The notes under the pieces are model-generated. The model had not been told where the DNA came from. It saw nothing but the letters and a program-made list of their open reading frames with translations, and made no database searches. The position numbers and the translations under genes are program-made. Positions 41,445 to 49,090 of a stretch of 56,214 nucleotides of DNA are shown here, one piece after another. The stretch covers positions 1 to 56,214 of the forward strand of contig JAFZPJ010000036.1 in the NCBI GenBank assembly GCA_017550385.1, given 5' to 3'. The first letter of the stretch is position 1, and each line of letters starts with the position of its first letter. This stretch comes from Clostridiales bacterium (lineage in GTDB: Bacteria > Bacillota > Clostridia > Saccharofermentanales > Saccharofermentanaceae).

Positions 41445-43031
41445 ATGTCAAAAGCCTTTAAGAAAGCGGTTTCCGCTATTTTGGGTCTGTCTCTTTGCGC
41501 AGGTCTTTGCGCATGCAACAGTCAGCTGCCCGGAGAGAAATCCCAGGCAGAGCTCGACCCTGATGTCAGCACAACTGATGCTTCTGTTGCCGAAGATGTT
41601 ACTTACGGCGGAGATGCAGTAGTAGGCATCACTCAGGAGCCTTCATCCTTCGACCCTCACATGGCAGTCGCTGCCGGTGATAAGGAGCTCATATTCAACA
41701 TCTATGAGGGTCTCTACAAGTTCGATTCCACAGGTACACTTAATCCCTGCCTCGCAACAGACTGCGAGATCTCCGAGGATTCTTCCGTCTATACCTTCAC
41801 GATCAGGGAAGGCGTAACTTTCCACAACGGCGATACTCTTGACGCTGACGATGTCGTTTATTCACTTAAGCGTGCAGCAGGCCTTCTTGATACACAGGAC
41901 GGCACCGCGCTCGTAGCAGAACTCGACTGCATCAAGGATGTCGAGAAGAGCGACGACGGCAAGGTCGTTGTTACTCTCGAGTCCGGCAACAGCGAACTCC
42001 TCAGCTATTTCACCACGGGCATCATCCCCGACGGTTACGATAACTGCGAGTCAGCACCCGTAGGTACGGGTCCGTTCATGTTCGATTCCTATACTATCGG
42101 CGAGAACGTAACTCTCGTTAAGAACCCCAATTACTGGCAGAACGGTCTTCCTTATCTTGATACGGTTACTTTCAAGATCTGCGCTGATATGGACTCCGGT
42201 CTCCTCGAGCTCCAGAACGGCAGCATCGACATATTCCCGTATCTTGATTCTGTACGTGCAGATCAGCTCGATCCTTCACAGTTCACCATCGAGTCCAACG
42301 GTTCAAACATGGTCCAGATCTTTGCTCTGAACAACGCAGTTGAACCTCTTAACGACCCGCTGGTCCGTGAAGCCATCAACCTCGCCATCAACAGAGAGGA
42401 CATCATCGAAGTAACGATGGGTGGTGCAGGCGTTGAGCTTACTACTGCCATGAGCCCTGCAATGGGAACATATTACGATTCTTCACTCGACGGAACATAT
42501 ACTCAGAACATCGATGAGGCAAAGGCTCTCCTCGCAGAAGCAGGCTATCCCGACGGCTTCGAACTCACTGTTACCGTTCCTTCGAACTATCTCGTTCACG
42601 TTAACACGGCAGTTGAACTCGCATCCGAACTCTCAGCTGTAGGCATCGATCTTGAGATCGAGCAGGTCGACTGGGCTACATGGCTCGAGACCGTCTACAC
42701 TAACCGTCAGTATGAATCAACAGTCATCTGTCTCACAAGCGACTACGCTCCTTACGATGTGCTCCAGCGTTACGCTTCTGATTCTTCAGACAACTTCATC
42801 AACTACTCCAACGAAGAGGTTGATGCTCTTCTTGCGCAGATTCCCACTCTTGCAGATACTGACGCGAAAACAGCAGCTTACCACGACATTCTGAACATCA
42901 TGGTAGAAGACAACGCTTCCTGCTACATCCAGGATCCTACGACACTTACTGCCGTATCCACAAGACTTACAGGCTACAGCGTTTATCCGATGTACGTTCA
43001 GGACATGTCCCAGGTAAAACTGGCAGAATGA
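41445..43031 (+). CDS. Oligopeptide ABC transporter substrate-binding lipoprotein
   Basis: Extracellular binding protein for peptides or a similar substrate, 528 residues. Lipobox LCAC (Cys24). The SBP_bac_5 fold is evident from GITQEPSSFDPHMAV, IYEGLYKF, and the HNGDTLDADDVVYSLKRA segment. It is followed 100 bp later by the permease genes, separated by a stem-loop that would partly end transcription and keep the binding protein in excess, as is common in this class. Substrate is not certain: nickel, glutathione and sugar-oligomer binders share the fold. Confidence 0.94.
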   Translation: MSKAFKKAVSAILGLSLCAGLCACNSQLPGEKSQAELDPDVSTTDASVAEDVTYGGDAVVGITQEPSSFDPHMAVAAGDKELIFNIYEGLYKFDSTGTLNPCLATDCEISEDSSVYTFTIREGVTFHNGDTLDADDVVYSLKRAAGLLDTQDGTALVAELDCIKDVEKSDDGKVVVTLESGNSELLSYFTTGIIPDGYDNCESAPVGTGPFMFDSYTIGENVTLVKNPNYWQNGLPYLDTVTFKICADMDSGLLELQNGSIDIFPYLDSVRADQLDPSQFTIESNGSNMVQIFALNNAVEPLNDPLVREAINLAINREDIIEVTMGGAGVELTTAMSPAMGTYYDSSLDGTYTQNIDEAKALLAEAGYPDGFELTVTVPSNYLVHVNTAVELASELSAVGIDLEIEQVDWATWLETVYTNRQYESTVICLTSDYAPYDVLQRYASDSSDNFINYSNEEVDALLAQIPTLADTDAKTAAYHDILNIMVEDNASCYIQDPTTLTAVSTRLTGYSVYPMYVQDMSQVKLAE

Positions 43032-43054
43032 TAGCAGGCAGATATTAAACACAG

Positions 43055-43084
43055 ACGGGCTGCCATATGGCGGCCCGTTATTCT
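43055..43084 (+). terminator. Attenuator-type stem-loop inside the opp operon
   Basis: A 10-bp stem (43055-43064/43069-43078, one G-U pair, ATAT loop) followed by TATTCTAT, between the binding-protein and first permease genes. It should lower expression of the downstream genes or protect the 3' end of the binding-protein mRNA. Confidence 0.6.
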
Positions 43085-43131
43085 ATATGTATAATAGTAC
43101 AAACATCCGGTAAGCAAGGAGTCCGCCAGAG

Positions 43132-44097
43132 GTGTCACTGAACGCAAGACAGAATCTCAAATACGCAGGGATTAAGCTCATCGAGCTTATTGCCACGCTG
43201 TTCGTTGTCTCGTTCCTGACCTTCGCGGCATTCTCCATAATCCCCGGTGACACGGCGCAGATAATGCTTGGCCCTAACGCAACACCTGAACAGGTCGCCA
43301 GGCTCAGGACCGAATTGGGATTGGACCAGCCACTCCCCGTAAGATACATCACATGGGTCGCAGGCGCATTCACCGGTAATCTCGGTAACTCTTCCTCTTT
43401 CAATGTCCCGGTAATAAGCCTTATCGCACAGAGACTCCCGGTAACTCTCGGAATGAGCATACTCGCGCTCATCATGGTCATCGCGGTCTCTTATCCGCTC
43501 TCGATATTCTCCGCGAGACGCCCCGGCCGTATCGGAGATACAATATGTTCTATACTCGGACATATCCTCTTTGCCATCCCTCCGTTCGTACTGTCTCTTC
43601 TTCTGATCGTACTTGCATCGGGAGTCCTTCACATATTTACCATGGGCAAGTACGCACCGCCGGAGAAGGGTTTCGGCAACTATATCGCGAGCCTCGCGCT
43701 TCCGGCATTTGCCATCGCACTACCCAAGATAGCAATGACATTCAAGTTCATGCGCTCTGCGATAATCGAACAGAACGCATCCGAGTACGTAAAGACCGAG
43801 CGCAGCCATGGTCTGTCTGAAGCAAGGATCCTGTTAAGACATGTTCTTCCCAATTCCAACGTATCTTCTATCACGATAATCACTCTGGTCTTATCCGATA
43901 TCCTGGGCGGAAGCCTGATCGTCGAACAGGTGTTCAATCTTCCCGGCTTGGGAAGGCTCCTGCTCACGGCAATAGACAGAAGAGATTTCCCGCTGATGTC
44001 CGGAATGATATTCTACCTGGCACTCATAACGGTCATCCTTTACTTCGCATCGGACATCCTGGCAAGCATCGCGGATCCGCGCATCAGGCTCAAATAG
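43132..44097 (+). CDS. Oligopeptide ABC transporter permease, DppB-like
   Basis: First membrane subunit of the importer, 321 residues with six spans. Family features are FLTFAAFSIIPGD, the ...GLDQPLPVRYITWV segment before the first periplasmic loop, and the EAA-type loop RSHGLSEARILLRHVLPN. It starts at a GTG with an AAGGAG site 11 bases upstream, the longest spacing in the operon. It is followed 9 bp later by the second permease. Confidence 0.93.
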   Translation: MSLNARQNLKYAGIKLIELIATLFVVSFLTFAAFSIIPGDTAQIMLGPNATPEQVARLRTELGLDQPLPVRYITWVAGAFTGNLGNSSSFNVPVISLIAQRLPVTLGMSILALIMVIAVSYPLSIFSARRPGRIGDTICSILGHILFAIPPFVLSLLLIVLASGVLHIFTMGKYAPPEKGFGNYIASLALPAFAIALPKIAMTFKFMRSAIIEQNASEYVKTERSHGLSEARILLRHVLPNSNVSSITIITLVLSDILGGSLIVEQVFNLPGLGRLLLTAIDRRDFPLMSGMIFYLALITVILYFASDILASIADPRIRLK

Positions 44098-44106
44098 GAG
44101 GATATC

Positions 44107-44937
44107 ATGCAGTCAAAAGCCTCCTCATTCAGAGCTCGTACATTCTTCATCACAGGCGCTGTCTTCCTCGGGATCGTCTTGCTGGCATTCGTGATGTCTC
44201 TTATCTGTTCGCCTTATGATCCCAATGCAACCAGTGCAAAAGAGATCCTGCTCCCTCCTTCGTCCGCGCACATCTTCGGCACGGACAACTTCGGAAGGGA
44301 CGTCTTCTCGAGGATCCTTGATGCATCGAAATACACCATCTTCATCTCGATCGCGGGCGTGGCGATAGCACTCATCCTGGGAGTGGTGTCCGGTCTGCCG
44401 GCAGGGTATTTCGGCGGATTCCCCGACAGGGTGATAATGCTCTTCAACAACAGCATAATGTGCTTCCCGGGAATACTGCTCGCACTCGTGGCGGTAGCTG
44501 TTTTCGGGCCTTCGATGTTCAACGTCGTGTGGGCGCTGGGACTTGTTTTCGCGCCGACGTTTGCAAGAGTGTGCCGTGCCGGAGCGATGGAACTCAAGAC
44601 GAGAGACTTCATAATGCATGCGAAGGTAATGAAGGTAAAACCTCTGCGGATAATGTATTCGCACATCCTCCCCAACCTGATGCCGCAGCTCCTACCCGCG
44701 ACGGTAATAGGTCTGGCAAACATGGCTTTGTTCGAATCCGGAATGAGCTATCTGGGCTTGGGCGTTCAGCCGCCGGATGCCAGCTTCGGCAAGATGCTCG
44801 CTGACTGCAAGGCATATGTGCTGACGGCTCCGTGGCTGGTCGTATTCCCTTCACTCATGCTCATATTCTACATACTCGGACTCTACTTCCTGTCCGAAGG
44901 AATACGCGTATCGTATTCGGGAAGGAGTGATTCCTGA
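44107..44937 (+). CDS. Oligopeptide ABC transporter permease, DppC-like
   Basis: Second membrane subunit, 276 residues. It opens with one span, then IFGTDNFGRDVFSRIL, the hallmark of DppC/OppC, and carries the EAA loop (FIMHAKVMKVKPLRIMYSHILPN). AGGAGGATATC gives a strong ribosome site. Its stop overlaps the next gene's start by one base. It is missing nothing visible. Confidence 0.94.
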   Translation: MQSKASSFRARTFFITGAVFLGIVLLAFVMSLICSPYDPNATSAKEILLPPSSAHIFGTDNFGRDVFSRILDASKYTIFISIAGVAIALILGVVSGLPAGYFGGFPDRVIMLFNNSIMCFPGILLALVAVAVFGPSMFNVVWALGLVFAPTFARVCRAGAMELKTRDFIMHAKVMKVKPLRIMYSHILPNLMPQLLPATVIGLANMALFESGMSYLGLGVQPPDASFGKMLADCKAYVLTAPWLVVFPSLMLIFYILGLYFLSEGIRVSYSGRSDS

Positions 44938-46499
44938 TGCCGAGACATACGCACATAGTCAAAGTCCATCACTTATCCCTCGCCTTCCCGACGAGACACG
45001 AGCCTAATCCTGAGCCCGTGCTGAAGGATCTTGATTTCGGTATCAGAGACGGCGAGATATTAGGCCTCATCGGCAATTCGGGAAGCGGCAAGACCATGAC
45101 TGCCATGGCTATCGCAGGACTGCTTCCGGAAGGCGCAGTCATTACCGAGGGCAGCATCAAGTTTGCAGGCGAAGACCTCACTGCGATGAAGCCTGCTAAG
45201 CGCAGACAGATGCTCGGTTCCAACATAGGCGTCATATTCCAGGAACCGTCGACGGCATTGGATCCGCTGATGAAGATAGGGACCAATCTGGATGAGATAC
45301 TTCTCACTCACGGCATGAAAGATAAAGCTAAGCGCAGGGAGCGCGTGCTCGAGATGCTCGGCACATGCGGCTTTACCGAGCCCGAAGAGATCTATTCGCG
45401 TTATCCGCACCAGCTGTCGGGCGGTCAGCGTCAGCGCGTGCTCATCGCCGGTGCCGCTCTGCTAGAACCGAGACTGCTAATATGCGACGAGCCTACATCC
45501 TCGCTCGATACGGTCACAACGATTCAGATACTCAATCTCCTCAAGGAGATATGCCATAAGATGCACATGACCGTGCTCTTCATCTCACACGATCTGTCGG
45601 CAGTAAGGAACTTCTGCGACCGCGTAATGGTAATGCGCGGCGGCGAGATAGTGGACAAGGATACGACTGAAGACATGCTGCTTCACCCGAGGAGCGGTTA
45701 TACGGCAGAGCTTCTTACCAATGCCCGCCTCGATACCAGGACACTCGGCCTTGAGCGTGCGACCGTGGACTATTCCAAGAGTCCGGTGCTTGTCGCCAAA
45801 GACATCACGGCGCGTTACGACAATTCATCATCTGATGTTCTGAAAGGAACCGGCTTCGAGATCTATCCGCACGAGATGCTGGGACTCATCGGCAGTTCGG
45901 GATGCGGCAAGACAACGCTCGTAAAGACTATCCTCGGACTTATGCCGCATGGCGGCACGATCATCAACGACAAGCAGACCGGTGCTGTGTTCCAGGATCC
46001 GGTATCCTGCCTTAATCCCGCTCACACGATAGAATGGCATCTGCTCGAACCTCTGAGGGCAGCCGGTATAAAGCTCACTAAAGAAGAACGCAAGACACGC
46101 GTCGAGAGTGCACTTCAGGATGTCGGTCTGACATCCGAATATCTCTCGCGCCGCCCGCGCCAATTGTCCGGCGGCCAGCGTCAGCGCATCGCGATCGCGA
46201 TGAGCCTTATACTCGAGCCTTCCCTGATAGTCGCGGACGAACCGTTCTCTTCGCTTGATTCGAGTTCTGCATCCGAGATCCTTAAGCTCCTTACAGACAT
46301 AAACCGTGAGCGCGGCACATCGTTCCTGCTTATCACGCACAACATCCATATCGTTCGTCAGATCTGTCCGCGCGTCATCGTAATGGACAAAGGTTCTGTA
46401 TGCGAAGAAGGTCTTACTTCAGAAGTCCTGTCCGCTCCTCAGTCCGAAGCAGCCAGGAAGCTCCTTCACGCTGAATCGGTCCTCCACGGCGAGAACTGA
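44937..46499 (+). CDS. Fused DppD-DppF ABC ATPase
   Basis: A 520-residue energy-coupling protein with two complete ABC domains. Domain 1 (about 1-255): Walker A GNSGSGKT, signature LSGGQRQRVLIA, Walker B LLICDEPTSSLD. Domain 2 (about 275-505): Walker A GSSGCGKTT, LSGGQRQRIAIA, IVADEPFSSLDS. Usually these are two genes (DppD, DppF). The second domain lacks the cysteine-rich C-terminal extension of typical oligopeptide ATPases, so it is a compact fused form. The single frame and correct motifs argue against a frameshift. It finishes the operon. Confidence 0.94.
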   Translation: MPRHTHIVKVHHLSLAFPTRHEPNPEPVLKDLDFGIRDGEILGLIGNSGSGKTMTAMAIAGLLPEGAVITEGSIKFAGEDLTAMKPAKRRQMLGSNIGVIFQEPSTALDPLMKIGTNLDEILLTHGMKDKAKRRERVLEMLGTCGFTEPEEIYSRYPHQLSGGQRQRVLIAGAALLEPRLLICDEPTSSLDTVTTIQILNLLKEICHKMHMTVLFISHDLSAVRNFCDRVMVMRGGEIVDKDTTEDMLLHPRSGYTAELLTNARLDTRTLGLERATVDYSKSPVLVAKDITARYDNSSSDVLKGTGFEIYPHEMLGLIGSSGCGKTTLVKTILGLMPHGGTIINDKQTGAVFQDPVSCLNPAHTIEWHLLEPLRAAGIKLTKEERKTRVESALQDVGLTSEYLSRRPRQLSGGQRQRIAIAMSLILEPSLIVADEPFSSLDSSSASEILKLLTDINRERGTSFLLITHNIHIVRQICPRVIVMDKGSVCEEGLTSEVLSAPQSEAARKLLHAESVLHGEN

Positions 46500-46533
46500 T
46501 AATAATCGGTTATATAGCTCCGGATTACACGTA

Positions 46534-46627
46534 TTGGTGGCGTTTGAGCGATAAAACCCCACCCAACCGTGCAATCTGAAACGATATTATACGATTGGGT
46601 GGGAGTAATTGATAATATCGCCACCAA
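46534..46627. repeat. Nested inverted repeat, possible structured RNA or MITE-like element
   Basis: Outer arms TTGGTGGCG (46534-46542) and CGCCACCAA (46619-46627) enclose CCCACCCAA (46558-46566) pairing with TTGGGTGGG (46595-46603), extended by CGT/ACG. A competing pair is CGATATTAT (46582-46590) with ATAATATCG (46612-46620), which overlaps the outer arm. It lies between converging genes, outside both. Confidence 0.55.
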
Positions 46628-46653
46628 AAAGTCGACCAGCTAATCCATACAAA

Positions 46654-46681
46654 GAAAGACCGCTCCGGTTATGGAGCGGCC
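46654..46681 (-). terminator. Terminator of the pilin gene
   Basis: CCGCTCC/GGAGCGG stem (46660-46666, 46673-46679), six-base loop, then TTTCTTTG on the minus strand. Confidence 0.75.
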
Positions 46682-46739
46682 AATCTCAAGGGTGATCTAT
46701 ATAAAGTGTTGTCATGCTGTATTAAAACTTAAGTCTTTA

Positions 46740-47507
46740 TTATGGTGCGTACTCGATCGAATACGAGAGGTCTAGATTTCCGGATCCTCCGCTCCACTGA
46801 ATATAATTCAGATTTACACTGGTGTTCGGAGTGGTCCATGAAGATGCTGTAAATGTCAATGTCGCTGACTTCTTGTCGTCACTTAACTGGAAAGAATACT
46901 TACCATTATTGCTTGAATCATTACAACCATTTATGAGAACACCATCCGGTGCCTGTATGGTAACACTCTGAATCTTCTTTCCACTTTCACCGCTGATAGT
47001 GGTGCTGCCCTGATAACCGCTGCCTGTAGCAGAACCGGTAACAGTCTTTGTGGAAGCTCCTGCGTTGCTGCTACCGGAATTTGTACCCGTTGATCCACTA
47101 CCTGTGCCTGTTGAGCCTGATCCACTGCCTGTGCCTGTTGAACCTGAACCACTGCCTGTGCTGCCGCTACCCGGTGTTGTTGCCGGAGTATCAGCCGGAG
47201 TGCCAGTGGGAGCATCGGTAGGAGTAGAGGTTACTTCATTCGATGATGCAGCATTGGTCGGAGCCGGAGTATCGGCAGACTCTTCGTAGATCTGTTCAAC
47301 ACCCAAGCCGACCTTTGTCTTTTTGACTTCCAGAACTGCTTCGGATTCCCAATTCTCACCCTGACTGTTCTTTAAGTCGTCGCCTCTATCTTTAGCGTTC
47401 TTAATTGAAACTGCAATGCCTGCTATTGCGGCACCGCCAAGAATCACGATGATAGCTGTTACGATAATGATTTCTGTAAGCGTAAAGCCTTTCTTTGAGT
47501 TTTTCAT
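46740..47507 (-). CDS. Type IV pilin-like protein with C-terminal beta-rich domain
   Basis: A prepilin-type protein of 255 residues. The N-terminal methylation motif is KKG|FTLTEIIIV (cleavage after Gly7, Glu at mature position 5) followed by a hydrophobic helix to about residue 33. After a short acidic stretch comes a long Pro/Thr/Gly/Ser linker (about residues 75-150), then a ~100-residue domain with SVTIQAPDGVLINGC, YSFQLSDDKKSATLTFTASSW and SGNLDLSYSIEY. The domain resembles, by pattern only, the beta-rich domains of the nearby 764-aa and GH5 proteins and could be a carbohydrate-binding pilin tip. No pilus assembly genes are in the window. A ribosome site AAGGGGG precedes the ATG. Confidence 0.85.
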   Translation of the reverse strand: MKNSKKGFTLTEIIIVTAIIVILGGAAIAGIAVSIKNAKDRGDDLKNSQGENWESEAVLEVKKTKVGLGVEQIYEESADTPAPTNAASSNEVTSTPTDAPTGTPADTPATTPGSGSTGSGSGSTGTGSGSGSTGTGSGSTGTNSGSSNAGASTKTVTGSATGSGYQGSTTISGESGKKIQSVTIQAPDGVLINGCNDSSNNGKYSFQLSDDKKSATLTFTASSWTTPNTSVNLNYIQWSGGSGNLDLSYSIEYAP

Positions 47508-47540
47508 AGTATAGATCCCCCTTGTTGGATTTATACTACG

Positions 47541-47546
47541 ATTATA
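47541..47546 (-). promoter_or_regulatory. Probable -10 of the pilin gene
   Basis: TATAAT on the minus strand (47546-47541) gives a ~27-base leader to the pilin gene. No good -35 is visible. Confidence 0.35.
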
Positions 47547-47601
47547 ATTGTGAAGGAATTGCCATTTCTATCACGGAATTATGTACTGTGCAAACGATGT
47601 T

Positions 47602-49014
47602 TTAACTGACTGTTAAGATATGTTCTCTAATATATGACAGCATCGATCCTGCATCATTCGCGACTTCACCGCGCATGTATGCATCGAAAACCTCCGACAG
47701 CACCTTCCCTACTTCCGGTCCTTCGGGAACGCCTTCTTCTATCAGGTCTGAGCCCTTGACCGCGAGATCCTTAATGCTGAACGCGGCACCTTCTCTGACA
47801 AGCGCTGCCGCTATCGCCTCGAGCGCATCAAGCCTTTCCAATCTGTTCTGGCCGTACTCGGAATGCGCAAGTATATCCGCTCTCTGCAGCACTGCAAGTT
47901 TTCTGAGGAATGACAACGGATGCTCTGACATGAATCTGTGCACGATGTATCTGTCAGGCTTGAAGAAAGTGTCATGCAGCTGTACCAGTCCCGTGACATT
48001 CTCGGTAAACTCTTTAGAGCATTTGAGTTCTCCCAGGACTCTGACGGCTATCCTCATGCTGACTTCGGGATGACCTTTCATATGGCCTATGCCGTCGTCG
48101 TTCATGACAAAACTCTCCGGTTTGCCAAGATCGTGAAGTATCGCAGCTGCTGCAAGTTCGGCATCGCGGCAAGGAATGCAGCCACCGGAGTTATCTTCTT
48201 TGAACGGGATCCCGTCGAGCACTGCCAGCGTATGTTCAAACACATCCCTGTCGTGGTATCTTGAGTGCTGCTCGAATCCATGGCATGTAATAAGCTCGGG
48301 AACGATCACGCCTAAGATTCGGTATGCCTTCCTTATGATGTCTGATGCACCGGGAGCGCAGATAAGTCCCTTAAGCTCCTCTGCGATCCTCTCACCCGAG
48401 ACTGCTCTAAGATTCGGCGACAGCTTCTCCATCGCTTCGAACGTCTTCTCATCTATCTCGAAGCCGTACTTTGCAGCGAACCTTAATCCTCTCAGGATGC
48501 GGAGCGCATCTTCTGTGAATCTGACTTCAGGTTCTCCTACCGATCTTATGATGCCGCGCTCGAGATCAGCCAGTCCTCCGGTGATATCGCAAATATTGCC
48601 GCCTCTTCCGAGATACATAGCATTGACGGTAAAATCACGCCTTCTTACATCCTCTTCTATGCTTCTGGTGAAAGACACTTCATCCGGTCTTCTAAGATCC
48701 GAATACTCACCGTCGACACGGAAAGCCGTTATCTCTACATTGCCTTCTGAAGTGACTGCCGTAACAGTTCCGTGCCTGCTCGCCATATCGACATGCTTGA
48801 TGCCGGCAGCTGAGAGCACTTCTATCATCTCGTCAGGATAAGCGGATGAAGCCACGTCAAAGTCATGCGGAGTGAGACCGAGGGCAATATCCCTCACGGC
48901 CCCGCCGACCACATAAGCTTCGTATCCGGCCTCTTCGATAAGGGTCAGGATCTGAAGGACATATCGCGGCAGGACACCCTCTTTGCCTCCTGAAACAAAC
49001 TTGTCATCCAACAT
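47602..49014 (-). CDS. cca: CCA tRNA nucleotidyltransferase
   Basis: Adds or repairs the 3' CCA of tRNA. The 470 residues hold the nucleotidyltransferase head (YVVGGAVRD, HDFDVASSA), the RR.DFTVNAM block and neck domains. A C-terminal HD phosphohydrolase-like part has FEHTLAVLDGIP and ILHDLGKPESF. The tRNA genes in this window already encode CCA, so the enzyme would mainly repair. The ATG lies seven bases after TATAAT (minus, 49026-49021, preceded by TGA), so the message may be leaderless; no ribosome site is seen. It is divergent from the GH31-like gene with 76 bp between. Confidence 0.95.
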   Translation of the reverse strand: MLDDKFVSGGKEGVLPRYVLQILTLIEEAGYEAYVVGGAVRDIALGLTPHDFDVASSAYPDEMIEVLSAAGIKHVDMASRHGTVTAVTSEGNVEITAFRVDGEYSDLRRPDEVSFTRSIEEDVRRRDFTVNAMYLGRGGNICDITGGLADLERGIIRSVGEPEVRFTEDALRILRGLRFAAKYGFEIDEKTFEAMEKLSPNLRAVSGERIAEELKGLICAPGASDIIRKAYRILGVIVPELITCHGFEQHSRYHDRDVFEHTLAVLDGIPFKEDNSGGCIPCRDAELAAAAILHDLGKPESFVMNDDGIGHMKGHPEVSMRIAVRVLGELKCSKEFTENVTGLVQLHDTFFKPDRYIVHRFMSEHPLSFLRKLAVLQRADILAHSEYGQNRLERLDALEAIAAALVREGAAFSIKDLAVKGSDLIEEGVPEGPEVGKVLSEVFDAYMRGEVANDAGSMLSYIREHILTVS

Positions 49015-49020
49015 GCGACA

Positions 49021-49029
49021 ATTATATCA
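49021..49029 (-). promoter_or_regulatory. Extended -10 for a leaderless cca message
   Basis: TGA-TATAAT on the minus strand (49029-49021) is followed by seven bases and then the ATG of cca (49014). Confidence 0.45.
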
Positions 49030-49090
49030 AAAATCTAATATATATATGTAATAATGAATAAGTGCTTTCATATTACTCAGGGGGAGATCT

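Noticed and set aside
46534-46627. Simple bidirectional terminator
   Set aside because: The arms are long and nested, with no T-tract next to them; a separate terminator lies at 46654-46681.
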